Positions 36,901 to 48,919 of a DNA stretch of 64,000 bases are shown piece by piece; within the stretch, counting starts at the first letter, position 1; each line of letters opens with the position of its first letter. The position numbers were made by a program, and so were the translations under genes. Below the pieces are notes generated by a model. The model was not told where the DNA came from. It saw nothing but the letters and a program-made list of their open reading frames with translations, and made no database searches. The DNA comes from Acarospora socialis (taxonomy: Eukaryota > Ascomycota > Lecanoromycetes > Acarosporales > Acarosporaceae), in NCBI GenBank assembly GCA_025617375.2, contig JAMYGW020000014.1:310001-374000 (forward strand). Direction: 5' to 3'.

Positions 36901-37974
36901 AACGCGAGGGGTCCTGGTTGAGCTGTTGCGCAGACCGTTTTCTCGTAAAGAGCGAAGCGGCCTCCTAGTGTTCGAGTTTACGGTGCGCTATCGTGATCTA
37001 TCCTTCCCAAGCCGGTCATAACTCCAATCTGGTTCCAGACTCCTCATCCAGAAGTAGGATTGGGCGGATCAGGTTACGGTATGGACGACACGATGGAGTT
37101 CAGAACTTACAGTCAGGGGGGTTCGAATTATGTTTTAACCCGTTTCGGATGTTGACTAATCCACTCCGATCACTCCAGACAAACAAGTCAAGGTCAACAG
37201 ACAAGACCCCATACTAAATGATCGTCACAGCTGTAACATGGCCCAACAGTTACCGGGTTACAAGCAGCTTCTCGTTGAAGAGTGACGTCCACGAAAAGGC
37301 GGAGCATGCCCAGGAAAAATTGAAGGGAGAATTCATAAGACAACGTTACCCGAGTCCCTTAACGCCTGCCATGTGCACCTCGACTCTGGTCTCACCCTTC
37401 AAACTGATGCAACGTTGTCGACACAAGGTGGATCCTTCCAACGCAAATGATAAGGCTTCGTCCGAAAGATTAAAAGTGTGGGAAGATTTCCTTCCACGGA
37501 CGCACACAATCTGGAACGATCACATGTAATCAATCTTCATACTGGAACGCCACTTCACCTCGCTACATACCCTAAAAAAGCCCGGGGAGACCGTCCGTCG
37601 GAGAATGCATAGTTCTGAGCTAGACTGGCATCTCTTTTGAGTGCGTTACTGTGGACAAGTACATATCATCAGTCATCGAAAAACTCTATCGCAGCTCAAC
37701 CCTTCAGAGGAAGCTTCACCTCAAGGGGCCAGTAAGATTCGAAAATCGTGCCAACACCCTCCAATCGGAGCAGTAGCTGGAGGGGAACCTGCAAATGAAG
37801 AGTCTCTCTGAGGTACCGCCACGCTATCAGCCCTTGTCTTAGCTCCGATCAAGCGGGCGAAGCCGCCAGGCAAGACTGGAGCGACCGAACAGAAGCAGCG
37901 AAAATAGCAAGTTCCTCCCGTCCTGTTCAGACCAGTCCTGCGTGTACAACACTTCAGCTGAAACTCAGGATACA
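36901..37974. other. No supported gene
   Basis: An open frame at 37218-37529 (SDVHEKAEHAQEKLKGEF in part) is coding-like and may be upstream sequence of the next pseudogene, but no family or splice site supports it. Confidence 0.35.
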
Positions 37975-38720
37975 GAGTGTCGAGTTACCGCCTTCGTCGT
38001 CGAGTATAAGGCTCCCCACGAGCGACCGCTCGGCGTTCTCTACTAGGATCTAAGCGACCTGGAACCCCGAGGTGTTCCAGTGCCGCGAACCCGACAGTCA
38101 GCAGGACCGTTCTCGTCGTCTGTTCGCTACAACCGTCACTCAGGTCTCCTCCTATATGGCTGGGCTGGACTAGAGTATGGATACGTTTGCACGACCAAAG
38201 ATTCCATATCCCTGCGGGTGCCAGATGATCCGAGATGGGGGTACTACTTCCTTTCCGTTCCCAAGGGCGACGTGGGGAAGACAACGGGATCGGCACCGGG
38301 TTCGGATGGGACCATCGGCTGCATCTGACAGGTGCTAGCGCTCACCTTCCAAGCGCTGAAAACTTCGCCTCGAATTCAGAAATGGCAGACCGACAAGGCG
38401 GCTCAACTGAGAGCCTGGGAGTTAGTCTACGACGCTCCGCTACATACGAACCATTCAATTTCTATACCCGAAGCGCCTTCGTGGGAGTGCAGAGCACCTT
38501 CTCAAACCGTTGTTCTTCGCATGTTACCCATCCGGCTCCGCCGGAGACCGCAGGCTTCAGCCTGTTCCCCCGGCTGACGTTTGCCGCAAGACCGGGGTCA
38601 ACCAGGTGATGACGTGTTTGATCCAGATACCACCCCAAGTCCGCCATCACAGTATGGCTTCGAGGAAAGCAAATAACAAGCGAAGGAGAACATTTTGCAA
38701 CTGGTTTAGAACTAGCTTCG
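37975..38720 (+). pseudogene. Fungal kinase-associated family, N-terminal part, decayed
   Basis: The plus strand reads TAFVVEYKAPHERPLGVLY, a stop, then a frame containing LEYGYVCTTKDSISLRVPDD and YYFLSVPKGDVG. It continues in the next frame as ALTFQALKTSPRIQKWQT, and finally FDPDTTPSPPSQYG in a third. I recognise this as the conserved region that precedes the kinase-like domain in a multi-copy family of filamentous ascomycetes (V-V-E-Y-K-x-P-H, G-Y-V-C-T). The kinase-like half was not found downstream. At least three interruptions separate the blocks, so it is a dead, truncated copy. Confidence 0.55.
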
Positions 38721-38899
38721 TATTAGTCAGCTGAACATGTAAACGCAGGATACGCTTCTGCCCAGTAACTAGTACAAAAACCATTTCAGACCTGATATAC
38801 AAGGGTGAAGATGTCTACAGAGTAGCTCCAAGTAGTTGGTGGTCGTTTTGCTCCAGTCATCGCTCACGGCTAAATCTCTAATTTTTCGCCGAGTAGGAG
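38721..38899. other. Gap between fragments
   Basis: No recognisable content. Confidence 0.3.
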
Positions 38900-39540
38900 A
38901 TGCGGCCCCTCAAAAGCGCTGTGGGAAATACCAGAGCATGGACCGGCTTGCGGGAAAGATGTCAAGTATATTCTAAAAACAGTGGCTTGGGATTGGGACC
39001 TCGTCGGTCGGATGCTGGTGGGATTCATGACGCTACTGGACCAGTGTTAGAGGGAGTTGATATGGTTGCCAAGAACAAAGACACGCATTGTCGAAGCCAT
39101 GGACGGGTCCCAGTTGATTCTAAGTCATACACTATTTTGCCTCGTCATCTCTTTGCCAACCGCCGTCCTATCTAACGCCCATACCCACCTACGACCCCTC
39201 AGGCCTACCCCAAAGTTCGGTGAGTATACAAGACGACGAAGCAGAGAGAATGACTTGATGTGCAATGCATCTTCGGAAGCTGAGGGCATTGTAACCATTC
39301 AAAACCAAGACGGGTAGTTGATACTGCCGCCCGTCAATCTGTGTGTCTCCAAGCATGATCAGAACTCGGGATGACCGCAAAAGAGTCGTTGCCTCTGACG
39401 CTCGGCTGAACGGCATGACCAAGATTAGCTCGATTCGAAAGTATCTGAAAGTCCAAGGCGGAACGAAAGCAACGAGATGTGTGTCTTTGATTCTTTTCCT
39501 TTCTACGCCAGGACAGTGGGGTAGGTTATTTTCCCACTGA
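38900..39540 (+). pseudogene. Decayed coding stretch, unrecognised
   Basis: The plus strand reads DVKYILKTVAWDWDLVGRML near 38958-39020, then LPRTKTRIVEAMDGSQLI near 39065-39120 and SSEAEGIVTIQNQDG near 39270-39314, and later RRNESNEMCVFDSFPF near 39460-39510. The frames mostly agree, with several stops. No motif or start was found. I do not recognise the family. Confidence 0.3.
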
Positions 39541-41599
39541 CGACCCCTTGCCCTGGACAATCATCGGCCCAACTCTTCTCTTCCTCCCACTTCCGGCGTA
39601 CCTTTTCTAACCCGCCTCTGAGGGCACGCTACCGCTGACGAAGCAGGTCCGGCCACAATGCCGGATATGGAGTTCCAGGGAGACGTGGAAGGCGATAGGC
39701 CCACGGCATTGGAGTGGGTAGCCACGACAATGGGAACGATGCCGAGCGTGGCGGCCAGGTTGCTCGTGATGGTAGCGCCGTGGCCCTATGCGTGCTCGTG
39801 CCGGAGGATGTGGGGGGTAGACGGATTACCGCGACAATGGGGCGGGAGGAGGTTGAGTGTTAATCACACTTTAGGATCAAGCGTAGTGGTTGATTATAAC
39901 GAATGGTTGTGTAAAAGAGCAGAGCTATCGTGCCGTATCTGGCTACCAGTGGCATAGAAACCCGGACCAAAAAAGTTCTCCTCACGAAACGAAGGAAAGC
40001 CAGGCGGCCGGAAAAGCCTGATCAAAGCAGCCATAGCTAGATTGACGAACTTGAGACGTATAAATCCACACTGAGGTATGAGCTCCACCATGGTCTGACG
40101 GATGAACAAGGATTCCAAGTGAGAGTTCCTTTGTCGAACCAGCTATTTTGATAGCTAGTCCGCAGAACATGAACATGCTTTGACCCTTCGTCGACCTATA
40201 GACGGCATAAGTGACGCTATGAAGAATCAGGGATCAAAAGATCCTACCGAGCGTTCCACATGACATCCGCATCTTGAGCGCCTGAATAGAGAAACTGGAC
40301 CGACAACCCCCGTAAGTAATCCTCCTAGACTCCAAGTACAAACGGGATGCAAGGTTATTGTAGCTTCCTGAGCTTCACAGAGATATCCGCCGACTACTTG
40401 GATCATCATCCCAGCAGGGCACTGCCACACCAAAGGTCACAGCTAAACAGCCTTCGATAGACCAATTAGCAGGATCAAGGATGAAGTAATTGTCAGGGTG
40501 GGATTGATGAGGATGACCTTACTGGCGCACAAGAGGAGTAGATAGTTGTGACAACAAGCATAGCCGTCTTCGTGACCAGCCTTGTTTTTGCCAACATTCA
40601 AATCTTCAACTCGCAACTCAATGGGGCCTGAGCAGGCTGAGACATCTACTACTGTGACTCCCAACATCTTGTTGATCAGGCTAAGGCTGAAGCCAACCTC
40701 GACGGTTGGCGTTTTGTCTGAACGGACCCGCACTTATGCGTTCGCAGCGTGGCTCAAGAACGGTACGCCCCCAATTCAATCGTTTCCAGCGGGACGGCTT
40801 GTTAGAAGCCCCGACAGTGGCATTGTTACATGGGTGAGCCCCGTAACGATCAGTTTCAAGCAGCTGGAGCAAGCCACACTTCATGCCCTCTCCTGCAACG
40901 ACAACCCAACGTTGTACGAAGTAGGCAATGCAGCTCCGCTCCGTATGTTCAGCAACTGTGACGCGGATAAATGCAGGTTCGTTGAACACTTCAATATAAG
41001 GTGCGGCAGAAAGTCTCATCCTATGGTCATAACCTCCGTAATAGGCTGCATATCCGTAATTGGGCTGTAGAGAAAAGATCGAGTAGAATTCTAACTTCCA
41101 CCTCGCCCAAATCCACACCAATGCTGGCTGTTGCATACTTTGAAACAGCCGGTCTACCATTTGGACCTCGAAGATGATGTCATGGTACACACTGCCTGCC
41201 TGCGATACAACATTTCCTCTACAAGTCAACGCGCAAAGATCAGATCAATGAGGCCCACAATTCTCTGTACATAATATATACCCGCTATCCCAAAGAACAC
41301 GCCACCATGTAGCGAGCAAAGGTAAGCTAGGAACGGTTCATTGAGCTGTATATCAAGACTCAGCGCGGTTGCTGACAACATCCCCTTTGCCAGTGATGAT
41401 CTCCAGATCCCTTGGCATCACCGGCAGATTTACAGCCTTCACGCACCTTGTTAGCGACGACAGTAAAAGAAAGGACGGCATGACTATGGCCTTACAGTAT
41501 CTCACTGTTCCTTCGGACACCTTCTATCGACTGTGATGAAGATGGGTCGACCACCGCGAGGCTTCCGATGTCGTAGCGTTGATAAACACCGCCATCATC
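39541..41599. other. No supported gene
   Basis: Overlapping opposed open frames at 40443-41229 (up to 182 codons) are mutual shadows, and neither shows a motif or a codon pattern that decides between them. Nothing else was recognised. Confidence 0.4.
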
Positions 41600-42780
41600 G
41601 CTCTAGTGCTTTCCTTGGTCTTTTTTTAAATCGAACCCCTTGCTGGAGCAAGGCGTATTGATGATAGATATTCGTTGTAGATCTACTACATCGTGTCGAG
41701 CGAATAACGAGAGCTGGAGACGAAATGGACTGACTACTGCTTCTGGAACAGCCTCTGTCTGATATACAGATTCTGGTGTGGGTATTGGTCCCGCCTGATT
41801 CACAGATTGACGTGGAGGTGTTGCTGAAAGACGAGGTTGGCTTGGTGACCAAGTTTCTGCTAGGTGTTTATAGCCAACTACTGGCTCGGGCAAAACGGAT
41901 GATATTGCTTCTTCGGTGACAAGGACATGCATGTATCTCTCAATGATTCCCTCGAGATCCATCAGCATTGGGACCCTGGCGTCCTCGACGCTCAACTGTA
42001 TGGAAGGGCATATCAGTCGTCTGTGTCATAGCACTGTGAAGAGCCTCCTTAAGCACGTGTCCGGCCTTGAGGAGCAGGATCTGATGGTTGCACATCATAA
42101 TTAGGGCTTCCCGTGAAGACGAGATGTGATCCCGTCGCTAGCTCCACCTTCCTTGTGAGGATCGATAATCGTGACGTATATGGCTCCGTGTGTCTCTTGA
42201 ATACACCGGTGATTGCGCTCTAGATCTAAATTTTTACATTTCTTATTTGGTATCATCATACTACATCACATCTTCGTTGAGGGAGTGACGTTGCAGTAGC
42301 TTATTTTGCTCTTGCAAGCCTCGTAACCGCATCTTTGATTCGGAGGGTGAATTTGTGTTTAAGGACAAATGTCGAGAATATCTGAGCGAGATTGATTTCC
42401 ATGAGAGGCGATAAGTTATTATCTCAGAGGTTGGAGAGACGTCGGCCAGCTTCGGAAGAACAAGTAGTGGGCTGTGGATATTCTGCAACAGGACGGTCGG
42501 ATAACTTGGTGCTGGCAAGTTGGGGACAGGGTCCCGGGTCCGAAAACGAAGTTGTGTCTTCTTTATGATCTGATCTTCTGCACCAGGTGGTAGGCCGGGT
42601 TTGCCGTTTAATTGCAAGTAACTGCCTAGTAGTATTCTTCTCTTGATGAACTGGTCGCATAATCGTTTGAATGTATCGCAGCCGAAGCTCGATAGGACTG
42701 TCACTCGCCAGTCTATTCGCATATAACAGCTCTCGTCAGGCAGCTGCTTGGGCTGGTTTCTGATTCTCAACCCACTCATC
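41600..42780 (-). other. Possible minus-strand gene, two open blocks
   Basis: Two minus-strand open blocks may belong together. The first (42779-42261, 172 codons) ends with a helical Gln/Leu/Arg segment (KMRLRGLQEQNKLLQRHS). The second (41995-41603, 130 codons) starts LSVEDARVPMLMDLEGIIE and becomes Pro/Ser rich. A short non-coding gap of ~265 bp separates them, and no convincing splice pair was confirmed. The composition resembles coiled-coil proteins found beside fungal repeats. The family is unknown. Confidence 0.3.
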
Positions 42781-44247
42781 AGTGCTTGGCAACGGCCTTA
42801 AGACAAACCGTGCTATAAACTTGGACGCCATGTGACATGCGTCGTATACGTCAACTTGATGTCAGACTCTAGTTGTTGACCGTATACATGGTACAATGAG
42901 GAGTATGGCGTCAGGGTCAACATTAAGGATCCCGGCGTTCTGCTTCCGATACGCTTCCTCAACAAGTACTGGGTCGAGGACCTGCGTGTCCTCCGACCTG
43001 AAAAGCTCTCTGATGAAGTAGAATATGATATCCTCGGTAGATCATGGACTCCTCTATCGGCTCCCTGACAAGAATGAATCCATTCAGATCCTACTCAGGC
43101 TATCGGAAGCTAACGGCTGCAAACAGAAAGCCAGACCATGTAGATCTTTTGTGATGTCTTATAGCAAATAGAATCCACCACTTGATCTCTTTGACCGGGT
43201 GATCAACCATCAAACGGCATCTCCGGATATTTATTATCATCGGAGAAGACTTGTTCAAGGCCCATATTGTCATCTGTGATAAGGATGTTCCAACTTCTAG
43301 GGGTGCTGTACTCTGACAACCATGTGTATCGGTATGTTCATCGAGGGATCTAGATGGGGCATTTCCTTGGGCCTTTTCTTGGGGCTTGCCCTTACCCATT
43401 GGTCGCTTGCATCCAATCCTTGAAACTGGTCGGACTCTGGGTCTTCGCATTCTTTAGTGTCTGTGCCCGCGGCCTCGAAGGAGCGGACGAGATTCGAGTG
43501 AACTCACGTTCCGAAGTACTTGTCTCTGATTTCTTCTCTTTGGTCGTGATCTTGCTGTTATCGGCGTTATTGCTGTCAAGGTGCGTTTCAGTCCGCTTTC
43601 TTTTCGCGTCCGCTACTAATCCCGGGAACCTTGGCACGTCGACGCCACTCCGTTCTTCGGGCTATGGTCAGGTTGCAGGGTCGGTACATAAGGTGCTCCA
43701 TCCGAGTTTGTTTTAAGTGAAGATCTTGACTTTCGTTGCAACTGTTGCTCGGGGTTTTCTATTCTTAAGGGCTTCGGGTCGCCCAGTTCCATGCCGGAGA
43801 CTGGTCTCATAGGGTTTATTTGGACATCCTTGACTCTTCGCACATGCCCGATATGTTGTTGAGAAGACTTCAATCCGAGTTACGCTAGTTGACTTCTTCC
43901 GCCGGATTGGGGCCGGGCTTAATGAGGTGGGTTTTCGTGGTTCTATCCTTTCCGCTGCTTGTTCTATAGTCTCGCACTACCTAGCTCCACCGCTGTGCAG
44001 CCTCGTCCCACTTGTGCCCCGGGTTAGTTAAACAGGGGACTTCGCAATCGCATCGTGCACTACCAAGATGATGTGTTCTACGTGCTTGATTGCGATTGCT
44101 TGATTCGACGACAAAAGTGGGCATCTTGTTCGCCGGTCCTGCAACAGTTGGAGTAATCAGGGCAGCGGTGGGACAAGTGGACAACCGTGGATGTAAGTGG
44201 GTCTACTCCGACAGTCAACTTATATTTGTAGGCTCAGAGATGATTCA
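42781..44247. other. Coding-like shreds, no gene called
   Basis: A plus-strand stretch at 42913-43070 (VLLPIRFLNKYWVEDLRVL) and minus-strand stretches at 43870-43370 (for example ADNSKITTKEKKSETSTSE, with a GTGAGT donor near 43508) look protein-like but have no start and no domain. The minus-strand pieces could be 3' exons of the Arg/Ser-rich gene or an older decayed gene. Confidence 0.3.
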
Positions 44248-45018
44248 CTAACAAATTTCGACAAGGGCAGCCAGATCATCGTCGGTGCCCCCTTGCTCCA
44301 TAATCTTTACTGCCAAGATCAACTTCATCTTGTTTACCATGAGCGCATGCGAATTTCCACAGACGCAAGCGTGCCGCAAGCTTCCCCTGACACATTTGGT
44401 GTCAAGGGTCCAACATCCTAATTCATTATCTTCTCGTCTTGCATTGCGCTGCCACCTTGCCACTCGGAGTGCAAGCTGATCTCTCTGTGCGCGGCAACAA
44501 GCCGCAAATATCTCACTTCGGCTCGTGTAAGGACAGCCTTGCGGCCCTGGGAGATTATCGAGGGTGGCTTCTGGTGGAACGGGTAGAGGTTCAAGCGATG
44601 GTTGTTGCACTGGCTCCGACCTCAATTGACGTTCCGGTGCAGGAGATTGTGGATGTTCTTCCGAAGGTGCAGGCGGGGCTGGAGTGGACGGGCGGCGCTC
44701 AGGAGGTGGATGTGGCGAAGGAGCCCGGTTATGTCCAGACGATGAAAGTCTGGATCGACGGTGGCTGAAAGGTGGTGATTGTGAGCGTTCTCTAAACCTG
44801 CGCCGTCGAGGGATTGGGGAGAGTGCTTCTCTTTGACGTCGTCGAGGGGATGGTGAACGTTCTACACTTCGAGCTCGTCGAGGTGGTGGGGAGTAATGAT
44901 TGTTACGGCCTAGATGCCATGATCCAGTCAGGGGTATTACCCAAAAGGGTTCAATCATTGACTTACGCATCCTCTGGTAGTATTCTCGCCTTCGAGTTGT
45001 GCGGTCCGGCCTCACCAT
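44248..45018 (-). CDS. Arg/Ser/Pro-rich hypothetical protein, 2 exons, 237 aa
   Basis: The ATG at 45018 (context CAATGG) follows directly on a probable 5'-UTR intron. Exon 1 is 45018-44967. A perfect GTAAGT donor (44966), a CCCTGAC branch site and a CATCTAG acceptor (44910) bound a 57-bp intron. Exon 2 runs 44909-44248. The protein opens VRPDRTTRRREYYQRMR, then holds an SR/PR-rich stretch (for example SVERSPSPRRRQREA, RRRRFRERSQSPP) and a long proline-rich linker. It ends in a folded-looking tail with several cysteines (CWTL, CVRG, HACVCGN). The N-terminal half resembles the RS-rich tails of nuclear RNA-processing proteins, but there is no RRM or other domain, so function is open. The unbroken frame and three good splice sites argue it is real. 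Confidence 0.6.
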   Translation of the reverse strand: MVRPDRTTRRREYYQRMRKSMIEPFWVIPLTGSWHLGRNNHYSPPPRRARSVERSPSPRRRQREALSPIPRRRRFRERSQSPPFSHRRSRLSSSGHNRAPSPHPPPERRPSTPAPPAPSEEHPQSPAPERQLRSEPVQQPSLEPLPVPPEATLDNLPGPQGCPYTSRSEIFAACCRAQRDQLALRVARWQRNARREDNELGCWTLDTKCVRGSLRHACVCGNSHALMVNKMKLILAVKIMEQGGTDDDLAALVEIC

Positions 45019-45020
45019 TG

Positions 45021-45095
45021 CTACCCGCCCGACCAACATAAGTCAGCAATTGAAGCCTGAGTTGACGTTTTGGCGAAGCTGCTTAGGAAACTCAC
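45021..45095 (-). other. Probable 5'-UTR intron of the Arg/Ser-rich gene
   Basis: A GTGAGT donor at 45095, a TTGCTGAC branch-like site and a GGGTAG acceptor at 45021 define a 75-bp intron that ends two bases before the start codon. Upstream of it (45145-45205) a ~28-bp GGCAAACTCTC...GAGCTG unit is duplicated in tandem. Confidence 0.5.
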
Positions 45096-48000
45096 TTTTT
45101 CGATTTGGGAACAACGTCGAATCAAACTTTCTTTCGTCTGTCGGAAGAAGGCAAACTCTCCGGTAGAGCTGGACGATGGCAAACTCTCTGTAGAGAGCTG
45201 AACGAACTCGTTGGATCGAGCTGTCGGTGTTGAATGTCGTCGATTAAAATCTCACCGCCGTAAGCTGGGAGAATCTTTAACTGACTGAGCGGGGAGAGTC
45301 AAAGATTTCTCCATCTTGGTGTGAGTGATTTGGCCTAAAATGGCCGAGATTGGGGTTAGGGCTTAGCACGTGGCACAACGCGGTGTACTTGGTACTTACT
45401 TAAACTGTCAGGCAAAGGTATCATCTCTTTCACACACGGTAGTTGATACCATGCCCCTCATCTCCAGCGCTAGCGTCCTCCTCACTTCTAGCTCCACCGT
45501 CAGCGACTTACTTAAGCTCCGAAGCCTCGAGCGTACCCATCACCAGCCCTAGATGCAGGCTTCATGTCATCCCCCAAACTTGGCGCATCCTCCCTCGGAA
45601 TTGCCAACTTGGACACGGCCGACACCATGCTCGAGTGGAGTTACACCAAGTGCATAGCCGTAGAAGATTGGGTGTAAGACTTTGGTGGGACGTTCTGAGC
45701 GGGTCGGAGGTTCACCAGGAATAAGCGCTCCTCTACGGTCCTGGAGTCAAAGAGCTGACGGTAATCTCTTGGCCTCGCATGCTCAGATTCAAATATGGAG
45801 GCATCTTCTAACAGGTCGTGTTAGTCAACTGAACTTTGATGGGGAGAGGTAGCTTTGTCACTAAGAGCCTCTTGCGTACCCAGCTCCCGAATCGGGTACG
45901 GCTTTCAGCATCCTTGGCCAACCATTTTCTGGACCAGACTAAGAGAGACACAGTTGAATGCAGATCGACCTGCTGATGCCTTGTCTACGACTTTTGGCAC
46001 GGCTGCCTACTCCTAGATCTATTGGTAAGCAGTCACTCGTTAGTGGTCCAAAGCCGGACGTGCATGTAGAGCTAACCGATACAAACCCAGTTCGAAACCA
46101 GCTTTATTCGTTTTCACCGACTCTTCACACCTCTTCCTCAATATCCACGATGTGATCAACCTCGCTCGGTGTCGCTGTCGCACTCGGAGTTGCTGCCTTT
46201 TGTGCTTCCTTCGCCATCTTTGCCACCTTCGCCGCCCCTCACTGCCGATGCTTTCACTGTCTTGTATCTCTTCACCACCTGTTCCGTCTTCTCCTGATGA
46301 TCCTCTTATGGTTGCTGGAGACTTGTGGATATGGGTCTGTTCGAGGTATGATGGTGAGTGAAAAAGAGTGGGGAAGAGGGAGCCAGATGTTGCGGCTTGC
46401 CCACACATATTATAAGAGAAGAGGAGAGGAATGGGCGGAAGAGAAGGTCCGAGAGATGAGGGACCTCATTGCTGTGAAGTCTTCTGGCTTCTTGTCTCTT
46501 GCAGCAAGCTTCACCTTTCCTAACTCTTTATCAGCAAGCTCCGTGACTTCATGAGGTCTCATCAAATGCTTCGCACACTGGGATGAGTAGAAGTTATCAT
46601 GGACTTCAGAGGCAATCAGAGGATAGAAAATTGCGTTTTAATTGAATTTGTATGTAAAGAGAGAATTATGTATCAGTACTAGCGACCAAGCTCCTCATTT
46701 AGACCGACTCTGGGATAGTGATGCTGACATGGAGCATCATTTTGAAGTTATAGTAGAACGAGCCCCGAGACCGCCAAAAGCCGGAGAGCCGAAAACATAT
46801 GGTAGAGATTCTTGAGTCAATCACCTACCAATCACAAAGGCTTCACCAGAGGCTAGCAAGAACAGTGGAAATCTAGGACAGAATCCCAGTAAGACCATCT
46901 CTCAGATGATTTCTCTTCTCTGGCAGCAAATTTCACGGGACCGTTCTCGCTTGGGCACAACAAGACGCCTGAATACATACGCTTACGGCGAATCCATCCA
47001 TTTGGCGCGATGGTTTGCCTTCTTGCTCGCACCACTGCGATCTACCTTAGTACCTGAGTGGGCTTGTGAAATGGTTCAGGGGTCATTGGGAAACCCTTTG
47101 GTCACGCTTCCAACCTGTCCCGGGGTCTTGATTGCAGTGCTTTGATGTATAACTCATCTAGCAGTCCTCCCTCGACTTCTGGCTTATGTTTCTCTTGCCT
47201 CTAGGCTTTCAATGTGTCCACCGCCGCCACCCGACCGCTTCAGCCCGCTCCAAGTCCGTTCCTCCCGACCCTCCCTTGATATACTTTGGACAAGATAAAG
47301 GAGGACACGGAGATGTCGGCCGAGGAGGACAAGGAGGTGAATATGAATGTGCCGACCGTCGCCGGTGGAAAAAGCAAGTTTACGGCAAGAGGCCGGTCGT
47401 GAAACAACTGTTGGTCTAGGCCCCCTGGGGATGCTTCTCGCCGGTCGGTCCTCTCCTTGCTCTCACGTATCCGGAGTGGTCGCATTGTACCCTCGTAAGC
47501 TTATACCTATGTTTTGACCAGTAGCCGAGGGTGTCTTCGCCGTGATGCTTGGTCTGGTGTTGGTCATCGCCTTCCCGTCCGCCACCCCTGCTCTGCCCCT
47601 CCTGCCGTCGTGGCTGCTCTGCGCCTTTGTATGAACCCTCCGGAGGGTGCGGCCGTGGCCGCTCAGTACGTTCTTTTCCCCTTCGTCCATCCTTAGGTCC
47701 GCCTTACGGTCCAGGTCCCAATGGTCTGGAGTGGGGTTTTCGTTCCGTTCGCCTGACCCAGCATCAGGTATGTACACTGAACTTTTCTGCTCCGTCCGCC
47801 CGAACCAGCCCGTTGTGGTTGCAGTTCCAGCCGTGGCGTTCGTATTACTGTTCCCGGTCGAGGTTCTCAATGCCGTGTTGGGGTTCTAGGTGCCGACACT
47901 ACTTACATCGTCACTTATTCCCTGGCTGGCTCGTCTTCACCAGTGCCGCGTCGCTCCTTACATGTTCAGGTTGGCCGCCGTCGTGCCCGCCGTTACTGGA

Positions 48001-48919
48001 ACCGCTGCCACCGCTCCCGTCAGTATCCATGGAGGACCAGGTGACGGTGTCAGAGAGGCACATCAATGGCATGGTGGCTGAATTTATAGATTCAGTTGAG
48101 TATATTGCTCGGCGGACCTCTCGCTTGCAGTACTTGGATTACTTCGTACCTTAAAAACGGCATGCTGGTTTTATCATATTCTCAGAATTCTGAACTGTTA
48201 GTACTAGAAAACTCTGAGCATATACGAGGCATCAAGATCACACCCTAATATACATATCGCTGACCCTAGCCCAACTAACCCCTAACCCTGAAATGTGTAT
48301 TTTCGGAGTATACGTTATTCAAGTAAGCGGCATGTAGAAACTTATCCAGTTTAGGTCTTCGGAGGCTCGGCGAGGTATTCCGAGGCTTTAGCGCGGTCTG
48401 GTGAGCTACGGATCGGAATTGACCTTCACCCGCATGTGGTCTCCGATATCAGAACAGGTAAGCCTATGAGTGTGGAGCGAGACTGGGATCGAGTGCAGTC
48501 ATATTGTTGCTTTACACACCGATTGCCTTCATCAACTCCCAGTCAACCACACCACCCGCCGCCGCTTTGCTCAGGTGCTGCTCAGCCCGTGATCAGGAAC
48601 ACCATCAAAACTGGTCTAGACAAGCGGGCGGCGCTTTGCAACGCCCTGGAGTTCTGAAAATGAAAAAATGTCAACTTTTCGGGAGGAACAGGTTTGGGCC
48701 GCCCGAGTCCCAGAGATGGAACCCTTTCCCCCTTGAGGACTGGATGGGCACCCACCCACCCAATCCGAGAGTCCTCTCATATAAACCCCATTTTGAGTCC
48801 CACGATCACTCTCTATTTCCTCATCCTCTCAACTTTCGTCCTTCCAGTTCCTCCTGCCTCCTCATCGCGGGTGCAGGCCATTCCCATTCTCCGTCGACCC
48901 CGCCATTGAGACGCCTCAC
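45096..48919. other. No supported gene; telomere-like motifs and low complexity
   Basis: GGGGTTAGGGCTTAG lies at about 45353 and CTAACCCCTAACCCTG at about 48270, i.e. inverted telomere-like pairs 2.9 kb apart. On the minus strand at about 46215-46150 the sequence reads AKEAQKAATPSATATPSE, closely similar to a stretch of the FAR1-like element at 62.45 kb. An open frame at 47549-48154 (plus, 201 codons) is Pro/Ser/Cys rich with a more protein-like end (VSERHINGMVAEFIDSVEY), but nothing identifies it. The segment from 48640 holds a possible N-terminus of the DUF3435 gene (MSTFREEQVWAARVPEMEP). Confidence 0.35.

Noticed and set aside
40582-41229. Opposed open frames of 162 (plus) and 182 (minus) codons
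   Set aside because: They shadow each other and neither shows a domain, start context or splice sites that would decide between them.
43370-44184. Extra 3' exons of the Arg/Ser-rich gene
   Set aside because: The frames have no ATG, and no donor-acceptor pair joined them to the main gene without creating a stop.
47549-48154. 201-codon plus-strand open frame
   Set aside because: GC-driven Pro/Ser/Cys composition and a competing minus frame; only the last ~30 codons look natural.
48265-48290. Telomere-like CCCTAA units as an internal telomere
   Set aside because: Only about two imperfect units; far too few for an interstitial telomere array, though noted as a possible element end.
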